A DNA stretch of 8,016 nt from Bacteroidota bacterium (GTDB lineage Bacteria; Bacteroidota; Kryptoniia; Kryptoniales; JAKASW01). Position 1 is the stretch's first letter. Every line of letters starts with the position of its first letter. The position numbers were made by a program, and so were the translations under genes. Shown here piece after piece: positions 1 through 5,622 of this stretch. The notes below the pieces were generated by a model. The model worked only from the letters and a program-made list of their open reading frames with translations, was not told where the DNA came from and searched no databases. The stretch covers positions 1-8,016 of the forward strand of contig JAJYOS010000265.1 in assembly GCA_021796055.1 (NCBI GenBank), read 5' to 3'.

Positions 1-40
1 GCTTGGTGTTCCATCGCGTATGAACATCGGTCAACTGTAC
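1..40. other. Left edge that does not continue rpoB
   Basis: On the minus strand rpoB should run off the window here. Instead the frame closes at 31-33, and none of the three minus-strand frames gives the expected continuation. One frame contains RTVDR, faintly like the PPTVE-type stretch of homologues, but it is too short to decide. I see no other gene, adapter or insertion-sequence end that I can recognise. A chimeric contig end, a sequencing error or a real disruption are all possible. Confidence 0.5.
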
Positions 41-1041
41 GAGACGGACCTCAGCTCCTCATATATTTTTTTCAGAGCGCCTTCGCTCGAACTGGTGGAG
101 TCTTCCCTGATCGTGTTCAGGAGAATCGGGTCGTCCCCTTTCCGAGTCGTCTTCAATACCCGAATCTTCTTTACATTTGCATTCTTTATCAGCTCCACGC
201 TCTCTTCGGTCAGCTTCAGCTCCTCGAGCGACATATCAGAAGTATCGATGATTATTTCACCGGTCTTGGTATCCACCACATCTGCGACCAGCCTTCTCCC
301 GACGAGTTCCTCTGTCCCCAGTTTGCCGATGTTTAATTCCTCGACCTGCTGGAAGAGCTCTAGTATATCCTCGTTCTTCTCATAGCCTAGCGCGCGAAGG
401 AGTGTAGTCGCGTAGAATTTCTTTTTCCGGTCGATGTAAACCCAGAGGATGTTATTGATGTCGGTGGTAAATTCAAGCCACGCGCCTCTCATCGGTATGA
501 CGCGCGAGCTCCATATGCGCGCTCCGTTCGGATGCTCTGTCTCGACGAAGAAAACGCCGGGCGACCTGTGGAGCTGGCTTACGACCACGCGTTCAGCCCC
601 GTTGATAATGAAGGTCGCACGTTCGGTCATGTATGGAATCGAGCCCAGGTAAACTTCCTGTTCTTTCGCTTCCATGAAACCTTCTTTGCCCGGGTCGGGG
701 TCTTTGCTCGCGAGGCGCAGTCTCGCTTTCAGAGTCACCGAATATGTCAGGCCTTTTTCAATACACTCATCCACTCCATAGCGCGGCTTCTCTATGCTGT
801 ATTCCACAAAGTCGAGCGCAAAGTGTTCCTTGTTATCGTAGATCGGGAAATTGACCTGGAATACTCCCTGCAATCCGGTCGCCTTCCTTTTCTTTGATGT
901 GATGTCTTCCTGGAGGAATTTCTTGAACGACTGGATCTGGACATCGAGGAGATCCGGGTAATCGACCCTCTGAGGAATCTTTGCGAAATTTACGCGCGCT
1001 AAATCCTGCCCATTTGAATTGACGTTCTTCAACGTAATCAC
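31..1041 (-). CDS. rpoB: DNA-directed RNA polymerase subunit beta, N-terminal part, interrupted near left edge
   Basis: Beta subunit of RNA polymerase, which with beta' forms the catalytic cleft. The 336 readable residues cover the N-terminal protrusion and part of the lobe. The conserved NGAERVVVSQLHRSPGVFF block is at residues 147-165, followed by DINNILWVYIDRKKK and, near the end, LLNTIREDSTSSS and ALKKIYEELR. The family is usually about 1,270-1,350 aa, so this is roughly a quarter; the rifampicin region is not reached. The reading frame is family-like through IYEELR (about position 43). It then reads SVSYS and stops at 31-33, which does not match the continuation expected in homologues. 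The start used is GTG at 1041; AAGGAG (1043-1048) is only 1 nt from it, while an in-frame TTG at 1030-1032 lies 10 nt away and may be the true start. It is the last gene of the rplKAJL-rpoB block, 149 bp after rplL. Confidence 0.93.
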   Translation of the reverse strand: MITLKNVNSNGQDLARVNFAKIPQRVDYPDLLDVQIQSFKKFLQEDITSKKRKATGLQGVFQVNFPIYDNKEHFALDFVEYSIEKPRYGVDECIEKGLTYSVTLKARLRLASKDPDPGKEGFMEAKEQEVYLGSIPYMTERATFIINGAERVVVSQLHRSPGVFFVETEHPNGARIWSSRVIPMRGAWLEFTTDINNILWVYIDRKKKFYATTLLRALGYEKNEDILELFQQVEELNIGKLGTEELVGRRLVADVVDTKTGEIIIDTSDMSLEELKLTEESVELIKNANVKKIRVLKTTRKGDDPILLNTIREDSTSSSEGALKKIYEELRSVSYS

Positions 1042-1101
1042 ACTCCTTTAGAATTTTTCGAAGAGAGAATCGGGTCGCAGGCCCATCCCATGTAAAGACG
1101 C

Positions 1102-1135
1102 GTAATCCGTCCCGAGTCTTTTCGGGACGGATTAC
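1102..1135 (-). promoter_or_regulatory. Strong hairpin in the rplL-rpoB intergenic RNA
   Basis: A perfect 14-bp inverted repeat (arms 1102-1115 and 1122-1135, 6-nt loop) lies in the 149-bp gap between rplL and rpoB. In the minus-strand transcript it is followed by GCGTCTTTACATG, not by a run of U, so it is not a classic intrinsic terminator. In E. coli the same interval carries a transcription attenuator and an RNase III processing site that set the ratio of ribosomal protein to polymerase subunits. A similar role here is inference from position and structure. Confidence 0.7.
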
Positions 1136-1190
1136 CGATTTGGCTATTTTCACTACAGATGAAAACGTTCAATTGCCTGCTAAAGTTCTG

Positions 1191-1577
1191 TTACTTCAGC
1201 TCGACAGTTGCTCCAGCCTCTTCCAGTTCTTTCTTCAGTTTTTCAGCGTCCGCTTTGGACAGGGCTTCCTTGACGACTTTCGGAGCGCCGTCCACAAGGT
1301 CCTTCGCTTCCTTCAGGCCCAGTCCCGTTGCCGCACGGACAACCTTAATGACGTTTATCTTCTGTGCCCCTGCACCGAGCAGATTAACGTCGAACTCCGT
1401 TTTTTCTTCTGCCGCAGGTGCCGCACCGGCTCCGGCAGCGGCTGCCCCACCGGCAATCATCACGGGTGCCGCGGCGGTTACTCCGAACTTATCCTCAAGC
1501 GCCTTCTTCAGTTCAGATGCTTCTAAGAGGGTGAGCTTGCTTATCTTATCCACTAAATCCTGGACTACTTCTGACAT
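1191..1577 (-). CDS. rplL: 50S ribosomal protein L7/L12
   Basis: Stalk protein that recruits and stimulates the translational GTPases on the 50S subunit. It is 128 aa, the usual bacterial length. Residues 1-35 form the helical dimerisation domain that binds L10 ([20 protein letters not shown]). Residues 36-57 are the Ala/Gly-rich flexible hinge. From about residue 58 comes the globular C-terminal domain, with EKTEFDVNL and the factor-binding helix region [20 protein letters not shown]. The ATG at 1577 is supported by AAGGAG 9 nt upstream. It lies 33 bp after rplJ, so the two are almost certainly cotranscribed, and its own strong ribosome site fits the several copies of L12 needed per L10. Confidence 0.98.
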   Translation of the reverse strand: MSEVVQDLVDKISKLTLLEASELKKALEDKFGVTAAAPVMIAGGAAAAGAGAAPAAEEKTEFDVNLLGAGAQKINVIKVVRAATGLGLKEAKDLVDGAPKVVKEALSKADAEKLKKELEEAGATVELK

Positions 1578-1610
1578 TTCTTATTTCTCCTTTTGAAATT
1601 CTATTAAATG

Positions 1611-2141
1611 CTACGAGGCTTGCGCAGGAAGTTTTTTCTCGACGGCATCAAGCACCGCAACGAGATCTCGCATGACAGCCGAAATCGATCCCGCAATACC
1701 AGAAACGGGAGCGCCGATACTGCCGAGTATCGCGCTGATCATTTCAGGCTTAGACGGCATCAATGCAAATTCATTCAGTCGCTTTCCTTCGAATACCTGC
1801 TTGTCCACGATAAAAGCTTTCGTGGAAGGCTTTTGACTCTTGTCGAAGAATTTCTTCAGAACTTTCGCCGGTATGACGGGATCTTCCGATCCGAAGGCAA
1901 TCCCGGTCGGTCCGACCAGATACCGGTATGAAGTCTCGTCGGACGAGAACGCCTTCATTGCCTTCTTGATCAGGGTGTTTTTGACAACCTGATACTTGAC
2001 GCCGGCTTTCTGGAACTCGCGCCGCAACTCATTACTTTGTGCGACAGTCATTCCTGCGAAGTCCGTGAAGAAAAGACTGCTTGAATTGGACATCAGCTCA
2101 GCCACCTCCGCGACGATCTGTTCCTTTTCATTCTTCTTCAT
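1611..2141 (-). CDS. rplJ: 50S ribosomal protein L10
   Basis: Base of the ribosomal stalk: the N-terminal domain binds 23S rRNA with L11, and the C-terminal helix carries L12 dimers. It is 176 aa, normal for the family. The rRNA-binding part shows FTDFAGMTVAQSNELRREF, then KAGVKYQVVKNTLIKKAM. The C-terminal helix, which receives L12, is the stretch RDLVAVLDAVEKKLPAQAS. The ATG at 2141 has GAGGA a few bases upstream. It follows a 115-bp structured leader after rplA and precedes rplL by 33 bp. In many bacteria the L10-L12 complex binds such a leader to repress its own translation, and the leader here makes that likely. Confidence 0.98.
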   Translation of the reverse strand: MKKNEKEQIVAEVAELMSNSSSLFFTDFAGMTVAQSNELRREFQKAGVKYQVVKNTLIKKAMKAFSSDETSYRYLVGPTGIAFGSEDPVIPAKVLKKFFDKSQKPSTKAFIVDKQVFEGKRLNEFALMPSKPEMISAILGSIGAPVSGIAGSISAVMRDLVAVLDAVEKKLPAQAS

Positions 2142-2165
2142 CTTTTCCTCAGATGTTTGACATTA

Positions 2166-2244
2166 ATGCTTTTCCGGGGGTAGGAACCCGGAAAGGCTTA
2201 GAAGCATATTGTGTGTGCCTGTGCACCGTAGTGCTTCGGCACAC
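2166..2244 (-). promoter_or_regulatory. Probable L10 leader (autoregulatory RNA upstream of rplJ)
   Basis: The 115-nt untranslated gap between rplA and rplJ folds into two clear helices in the transcript. The first pairs 2238-2244 with 2213-2219 (7 bp). Inside it, across a GAA/ACA internal loop, is a 4-bp stem (2231-2234 with 2223-2226) capped by UACG. The second pairs 2202-2207 with 2166-2171 (6 bp), with an inner 7-bp GC-rich stem (2187-2193 with 2172-2178). Position and layout (a stem with a purine-rich internal loop, then a GC-rich hairpin before the rplJ ribosome site) match the known L10 leader, where L10(L12)n binds to repress rplJL. The assignment is by position and hand folding; I could not run a covariance model. 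Confidence 0.65.
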
Positions 2245-2256
2245 GAGCGCGTAAAC

Positions 2257-2958
2257 TTAGTGTACGCCCGCAGCGAGCGACTTATCTATCTTTATCGCCG
2301 GGCCCATCGTCGTGGATATCGCGATGTTCTTTATGTACTGCCCTTTTGCGGATGCAGGCTTCAGTCGGTTGACCGCTGCGAGAAACGAATTCACATTGTC
2401 GACAAGTTTCTGCTTATCAAAGGAGGCCTTCCCGACAACCGAGTGAAGATTGCCTGCCTTATCGACTCTGAACTCAATCTTGCCTGCTTTAATTTCAGTA
2501 ACAGCCTTTGCGACATCCTGTGTCACTGTGCCGCTCTTCGGATTCGGCATCAGTCCCTTTGGACCGAGAACTTTCCCAAGCCTTCCGACATCCGCCATGA
2601 CATCAGGAGTGGCGACGATGACGTCTATATCGGACCAGCCTTCCTGCAGCTTCTTGATGTACTCGTCGAACCCGACGTGGTCTGCCGCTGCCTGCCTGGC
2701 CTCATCCTGTTTCTGTGCCTGCCTGGCGAGGACCAGCACACGCACCGTCTTGCCGATTCCATGAGGCAGCGAGACTGTCCCTCTTATGGCCTGATCGGCG
2801 TGGCGCGGGTCCACACCCAGCCGGATCGCTATGTCGATTGTCTCATCGAACTTTGCTTTGGCGGTTTCCTTGATTTTGTCCACCGCTTCTTCGACGGTGT
2901 ACTCTTTGGCCTTGTCGACCAATCTGGTAATTTCCTTCGTTCGCTTGCTTTGTTTCAT
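2257..2958 (-). CDS. rplA: 50S ribosomal protein L1
   Basis: Forms the mobile L1 stalk at the E site and in many bacteria also represses its own operon. It is 233 aa, against about 230-235 for the family. Diagnostic segments are [12 protein letters not shown] (residues 59-70), the family signature [15 protein letters not shown] (131-145) in the insert domain, and the C-terminal RNA-binding stretch [20 protein letters not shown] (206-225). The ATG at 2958 follows the rplK stop by 18 nt. The ribosome-binding signal is weak, an A-rich tract with only AAAGAG, so expression may rely on coupling to rplK. The long open frame on the opposite strand is a shadow of this gene and rplK. Confidence 0.98.
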   Translation of the reverse strand: MKQSKRTKEITRLVDKAKEYTVEEAVDKIKETAKAKFDETIDIAIRLGVDPRHADQAIRGTVSLPHGIGKTVRVLVLARQAQKQDEARQAAADHVGFDEYIKKLQEGWSDIDVIVATPDVMADVGRLGKVLGPKGLMPNPKSGTVTQDVAKAVTEIKAGKIEFRVDKAGNLHSVVGKASFDKQKLVDNVNSFLAAVNRLKPASAKGQYIKNIAISTTMGPAIKIDKSLAAGVH

Positions 2959-2976
2959 TTTTATAGACTCTTTTTT

Positions 2977-3402
2977 TTAGCCTTCGACTACTATACCCAT
3001 GCTTCGAGCCGTGCCGGCAACCATGCTCGTAGCAGCTTCGATGTCCGTCGTATTCAAATCGGGCATCTTCATTTCCGCTATCTTCTTCACCTGTTCGTGC
3101 GTGAGTTTTGCGACCTTGACGCGATTCGGTTCGCCCGACCCTTTTTCTATTTTTGCCTCTTTTACGAGAAGTACCGCAGCGGGCGGCGTCTTGGTTATGA
3201 ACGTAAACGACTTGTCCGAATAAACGGTGATCACAACCGGTATTATAAGTCCCTGCTTGTCCTGGGTCCTGGCGTTGAATTGCTTACAGAACTCCATGAT
3301 ATTCACGCCCTTCTGGCCGAGAGCGGGACCGACCGGCGGTGCCGGAGTCGCCTGTCCGGCAGGTATCTGCAATTTTACAAAACCGACAACTTTCTTAGCC
3401 AT
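2977..3402 (-). CDS. rplK: 50S ribosomal protein L11
   Basis: Binds the GTPase-associated centre of 23S rRNA with L10. It is 141 aa, the standard length. The N-terminal domain carries the proline-rich hinge [20 protein letters not shown] at residues 20-39, the site associated with thiopeptide action. The C-terminal half (from about residue 72) binds rRNA and contains [21 protein letters not shown] and, near the end, the conserved [11 protein letters not shown]. The ATG at 3402 has AGGTG upstream, and only 12 bp separate it from the nusG stop, so the ribosome site lies inside that gap. It is followed by rplA after 18 bp. The order nusG-rplK-rplA-rplJ-rplL-rpoB is the classic one. Confidence 0.98.
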   Translation of the reverse strand: MAKKVVGFVKLQIPAGQATPAPPVGPALGQKGVNIMEFCKQFNARTQDKQGLIIPVVITVYSDKSFTFITKTPPAAVLLVKEAKIEKGSGEPNRVKVAKLTHEQVKKIAEMKMPDLNTTDIEAATSMVAGTARSMGIVVEG

Positions 3403-3414
3403 TGTTCACCTGGG

Positions 3415-4002
3415 TTATCTTTCTAGTTCGACTTCTGTGAAGCTCAATTCTACCGGAGTCGGCCGACCGAAAATGGTAACGGTCACTTTCAACTTCATCC
3501 GATCCTCGTTCACCTCGGACACTTCCCCTTTGAACGTCGAGAAGGGGCCGCTGGTGACTTTTACCTTGTCACCCGTTTTGAACGGCACTTCCATGACCTG
3601 CCGTTCTTCGTGCTCGTCGATCCTGCCCTTCATCCTTACGACCTCTTCCGGACGAAGCGGACTGGGATCTCCCTTGGGGCCGACAAAGCTGATTATGGAC
3701 GGTACACTGAGAATAAAGCCTTTGACTCTTTCGTCCATCTCGACCTCGACCATTACGTATCCCGGCATGAAATTCCGGGTTTTAACTTTCTTCTTGCCGC
3801 TCTCGCTGATCGTCGGAACTTTCTCAGTCGGTATCACGATCTCTCCGAACTTTTCGCGAAACTCCGACTCTTTCAGCTGACTTTCCATATATGCTACAGC
3901 TTTATTTTCCTGTCCGGAATAAGTGCGCACGACGTACCACCGTTTGGTGGATACTTTTGCCGGCTCGACAGCTTCTTTTTTCTCGACCGGTTCTTCGCTC
4001 AT
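3415..4002 (-). CDS. nusG: Transcription termination/antitermination protein NusG
   Basis: Elongation factor that bridges the RNA polymerase clamp and lobe and couples transcription to Rho or the ribosome. It is 195 aa. After a charged, low-complexity N-terminal tail (residues 1-20), the NGN domain starts at RWYVVRTYSGQENKAV and includes NFMPGYVMVEVEM, a strong family signature, then VPSIISFVG. The KOW domain begins near residue 140 with FKTGDKVKVTSGPFSTFKGE and ends with FTEVELER. The Glu/Lys-rich extension before the NGN domain is longer than in E. coli NusG (181 aa). The ATG at 4002 overlaps the secE stop as ATGA, indicating translational coupling; AAGG lies about 10 nt upstream. Confidence 0.98.
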   Translation of the reverse strand: MSEEPVEKKEAVEPAKVSTKRWYVVRTYSGQENKAVAYMESQLKESEFREKFGEIVIPTEKVPTISESGKKKVKTRNFMPGYVMVEVEMDERVKGFILSVPSIISFVGPKGDPSPLRPEEVVRMKGRIDEHEERQVMEVPFKTGDKVKVTSGPFSTFKGEVSEVNEDRMKLKVTVTIFGRPTPVELSFTEVELER

Positions 4003-4181
4003 AATATATACCTTAACGCAAGGTTGACTATCGTATCGACTCCGTAAATGAACACCGCCATAATCAGCGTAGCAATAAGCACCACTATTGTAAAGTCCTT
4101 CAACTCATCCTTCGTAGGCCAGGTGACCTTTTTCATTTCTTTGACTACATCGTCGAAGAAGCCGATGATCTTTTCTCTCAT
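3999..4181 (-). CDS. secE: Preprotein translocase subunit SecE
   Basis: Essential membrane subunit that clamps the SecY channel. It is 60 aa, the short single-span form usual outside gamma-proteobacteria. Residues 5-28 form the amphipathic cytoplasmic helix with the signature VVKEMKKVTWPTKDEL. A single transmembrane segment spans about residues 30-48 (FTIVVLIATLIMAVFIYGV). The ATG at 4181 is preceded by AGAGGAAA at good spacing. The stop overlaps the nusG start in an ATGA junction. It lies 87 bp downstream of tRNA-Trp, the usual neighbour order. Confidence 0.97.
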   Translation of the reverse strand: MREKIIGFFDDVVKEMKKVTWPTKDELKDFTIVVLIATLIMAVFIYGVDTIVNLALRYIL

Positions 4182-4241
4182 TACATTTCCTCTGTTCCGT
4201 ACGACTGCGTACTGAAATTCTTATGTCCATTCTTTCGCTCC

Positions 4242-4260
4242 GCGAAGGCAGGCGCTTCGC
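4242..4260 (-). other. Short hairpin between tRNA-Trp and secE
   Basis: A 6-bp inverted repeat (GCGAAG at 4242-4247, CTTCGC at 4255-4260, 7-nt loop) starts 9 nt beyond the mature 3' end of tRNA-Trp in the direction of transcription. No U-run follows it. It may help separate the tRNA from the secE message by processing, or it may have no role. Only the structure is seen. Confidence 0.35.
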
Positions 4261-4268
4261 CATGCAAG

Positions 4269-4341
<73 letters not shown>

Positions 4342-4408
4342 ATCTCATGATCGGAATTCTCAATCTTAAATTCTTGATTCTAATTTCAGAATTCAAAATT
4401 TCGAACTG
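4342..4408 (-). other. AT-rich spacer between rpmG and tRNA-Trp
   Basis: This 67-bp stretch is much richer in A/T than its surroundings. It is built from repeated GAATT/AATTC-like words, including GAATTC at both ends of a 40-bp core. It could hold a promoter for the tRNA-Trp/secE segment, since -10-like words such as TAAGAT occur, but I cannot pair one convincingly with a -35 box. No hairpin plus U-run terminator is visible. Confidence 0.3.
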
Positions 4409-4558
4409 CTATTTCGTCTCCTTGTGAGAAGTGTGTTTGTTGCAGAAGCGGCAGTACTTCTTGTACTCTACTCTACCCGTCTGCTTCTTCTTGTTCTTGG
4501 TAGTCGTGTAATTGCGGTGTTTACAGACCGTGCATTCGAGTGTAACTATGTCTCTCAT
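4409..4558 (-). CDS. rpmG: 50S ribosomal protein L33
   Basis: Small large-subunit protein near the E site. It is 49 aa, typical for the family. It begins [20 protein letters not shown] and retains four zinc-ligand cysteines as two CxxC pairs (C9/C12 and C36/C39), so this is the zinc-binding form. The region between the pairs is Lys-rich ([15 protein letters not shown]). The ATG at 4558 has AAGGA about 7 nt upstream. It lies between tRNA-Thr(GGU), 51 bp upstream, and tRNA-Trp, 67 bp downstream. In many genomes tuf would sit directly upstream of it; here it does not. Confidence 0.95.
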   Translation of the reverse strand: MRDIVTLECTVCKHRNYTTTKNKKKQTGRVEYKKYCRFCNKHTSHKETK

Positions 4559-4609
4559 ATCAGTTCCTTAGTTAAGCAACATCATCCGGAGGCTGCCGGG
4601 GATGGTGCG

Positions 4610-4682
4610 AGCTCACGACGGGACTTGAACCCGTGACCTACGCCTTACCAAGGCGTTGCTCTACCAGCTGAGCTACGTGAGC
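4610..4682 (-). tRNA. tRNA-Thr (anticodon GGU)
   Basis: This 73-nt cloverleaf has acceptor GCTCACG paired perfectly with CGTGAGC, a D-arm GCTC/GAGC, an anticodon stem ACGCC/GGCGT with loop TTGGTAA (anticodon at 4647-4649), and a T-arm ACGGG/CCCGT with loop TTCAAGT. The discriminator is U73, where E. coli tRNA-Thr has A73. CCA is not encoded. It is the last tRNA before the place where tuf is usually found. Confidence 0.97.
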
Positions 4683-4808
4683 GGACACAACATTTATAAA
4701 GAAACCTGGCGTGGTCACAACGCCGATATATCTCACTTACATGACCCGGGTTTCGCGGGATCAAGACATGACCGGCAACGCCCTCCCGCAGCGAACCATT
4801 CGGGCGAG

Positions 4809-4881
4809 AGCGGGAGACGGGACTCGAACCCGCGACCAACAGCTTGGAAGGCTGTGACTCTACCAACTGAGTTACTCCCGC
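4809..4881 (-). tRNA. tRNA-Gly (anticodon UCC)
   Basis: This 73-nt cloverleaf has acceptor GCGGGAG paired with CTCCCGC, a D-arm ACTC/GAGT, an anticodon stem ACAGC/GCTGT with loop CTTCCAA (anticodon at 4846-4848), and a T-arm GCGGG/CCCGT with loop TTCGAGT. U73 is the normal glycine discriminator. CCA is not encoded. The remnant at 4894-4963 looks like a degraded relative of this gene. Confidence 0.97.
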
Positions 4882-4893
4882 ATCATTTCAAAG

Positions 4894-4963
4894 AGCGGAA
4901 GCGTCCGCGAGCCGCGACCAATCCCGCTGTGCGGAACGACTCTTCCAACCGAGTTATTCCAGC
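4894..4963 (-). pseudogene. Eroded tRNA-Gly-like remnant
   Basis: This 70-nt stretch lies 12 bp upstream (in transcription) of tRNA-Gly and resembles it at both ends and in places between. The D-arm is intact (ACTC/GAGT around GGTTGGAA), the flank GATGC precedes it, and GGTCGCGG matches the region before the T-loop. The acceptor strands GCTGGAA and CTTCCGC pair only partly, with two mismatches and one wobble. The anticodon region has collapsed to a CCGC-ACA-GCGG mini-hairpin and the TTCGA T-loop is gone, so it cannot work as a standard tRNA. The rest of the 234-bp gap up to tRNA-Tyr (4964-5115) holds nothing else I can assign. Confidence 0.6.
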
Positions 4964-5115
4964 ATCCAGACGTCAGACTTAAAAGAGACTTCCACTCAGT
5001 AACGGCAAAGCAAGTTCACGGTACCGCGAAAACCCTGCCTCTGGGAAACCGAAGTCACTCCCACACATCAAAACAAATTTCTGTTCCCGGTCGACATCGA
5101 TGGACGAACAAGCGG

Positions 5116-5199
5116 TGGGCGGTGGGGGATTCGAACCCTCTAAGGCGTAAGCCAACGGATTTACAGTCCGCCCCGGCTCTCCAACTCCGGCGTCCGCCC
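5116..5199 (-). tRNA. tRNA-Tyr (anticodon GUA)
   Basis: This 84-nt class II tRNA has a long variable arm (GGC-TTAC-GCC). The anticodon stem is GCGGA/TCCGT with loop CTGTAAA (anticodon at 5162-5164), and the D-stem is CCGG/CCGG. The T-loop is TTCGAAT. Discriminator A73 fits tyrosine; the following bases are CCG, so CCA is not fully encoded. Two stem flaws are visible: A7-A66 at the base of the acceptor and A50-C64 in the T-stem. It stands in the Thr-Tyr-Gly-Thr order typical of this cluster. Confidence 0.95.
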
Positions 5200-5203
5200 A
5201 AAT

Positions 5204-5279
5204 GCGCGCCTGCGTGCCTCCGCGTCTTAGCGCTTCGGCGTGTAGACGTGCCGGGACGCACTTCAGCGTGCAGGCTCGC
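5204..5279 (-). other. Structured spacer between tRNA-Thr(UGU) and tRNA-Tyr
   Basis: Nearly the whole 85-bp gap can fold. The outer arms 5204-5213 and 5270-5279 are complementary at 9 of 10 positions. Nested inside, 5223-5227 pairs with 5244-5248 around a CGC-TTCG-GCG mini-hairpin (5231-5240). Such a fold would expose the flanking tRNA ends for processing of the common precursor, but that is inference. The stretch is also markedly GC-rich. Confidence 0.4.
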
Positions 5280-5284
5280 AGCCG

Positions 5285-5357
5285 AGCTGGCGAAGGGATT
5301 TGAACCCCCGACCTGCTGATTACAAGTCAGCTGCTCTACCAACTGAGCTACGCCAGC
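5285..5357 (-). tRNA. tRNA-Thr (anticodon UGU)
   Basis: This 73-nt cloverleaf has acceptor GCTGGCG paired perfectly with CGCCAGC, a D-arm GCTC/GAGC, an anticodon stem GCTGA/TCAGC with loop CTTGTAA (anticodon at 5322-5324), and a T-loop TTCAAAT closed by a stem with two G-U pairs. The discriminator is U73, as in the other tRNA-Thr here. CCA is not encoded. It is the first gene of the minus-strand cluster, about 15-20 nt after the predicted transcription start. Confidence 0.97.
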
Positions 5358-5378
5358 GTTTAGCATTTTGAGCTAATA

Positions 5379-5406
5379 AATTTAACAAAAAAAGCGAGAA
5401 AGTCAA
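5379..5406 (-). promoter_or_regulatory. Sigma70-type promoter of the tRNA/rpmG/secE cluster
   Basis: On the minus strand a TTGACT -35 box (5401-5406) is followed after 16 nt by a TAAATT -10 box (5379-5384), placing the start near 5370, about 13 nt before tRNA-Thr(UGU). A second TTGACC (5407-5412) abuts the first -35 box upstream. The spacer includes a run of seven T. This is the only well-formed promoter I see for the cluster, and it fits a strongly expressed stable-RNA operon. Confidence 0.6.
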
Positions 5407-5412
5407 GGTCAA

Positions 5413-5622
5413 ATCCGTGCCGCGAAACCCTCCAACTATTGGCAACTTACATCCCTTTCCCTCCGTTTTTAGCACGGCGTCTCCCATTTCGGCTCACATT
5501 TTGTACAACGTCCAGACGCTGTCACTTCCAGTCATCTTCTCACCGATGGGTCCCAACTTCCTTCCCCAATTCCAAACCATGAAAAGACTAGCCGGAGGGC
5601 CGGCAGCTTTTAGTTGACGAGC
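5413..5622. other. Divergent spacer with no recognisable gene
   Basis: This is the part of the 375-bp gap between the tRNA cluster and recQ lying between the tRNA promoter and the second tRNA-like remnant. A plus-strand open frame of 66 codons (5417-5617) has no ribosome site and a low-complexity, Pro/Ser-rich sequence, so I regard it as chance. A small GC palindrome (GCCGGAGGGCCGGC, 5591-5604) is the only local structure noted. I found no tRNA, riboswitch or convincing terminator here. Confidence 0.5.

Noticed and set aside
66..72. A7 run in rpoB considered as a programmed or erroneous frameshift site
   Set aside because: Both shifted frames hit a stop within a few codons, and the unshifted frame continues with the conserved IYEELR; the break lies further on.
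1102..1135. Hairpin considered as a rho-independent terminator of rplL
   Set aside because: No U-run follows on either strand, and rpoB downstream has no visible promoter of its own, so it is better called a processing or attenuation structure.
833..1153. 106-codon minus-strand open frame running through the rplL-rpoB gap and the rpoB 5' end
   Set aside because: It is out of frame with rpoB, includes the intergenic hairpin and has no family-like sequence.
1608..1931. 107-codon plus-strand open frame
   Set aside because: It is antisense to rplJ and has no independent support.
2209..3426. 405-codon open frame on the plus strand opposite rplA and rplK
   Set aside because: It lies wholly antisense to two clear ribosomal protein genes, begins inside the rplJ leader, has no ribosome site and its product is unlike any family I know; it follows from codon bias of the real genes.
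5055..5366. 103-codon minus-strand open frame across tRNA-Thr(UGU) and tRNA-Tyr
   Set aside because: Its 'VAQLVEQLTCNQQVGGSNP'-type sequence is the familiar spurious translation of tRNA genes.
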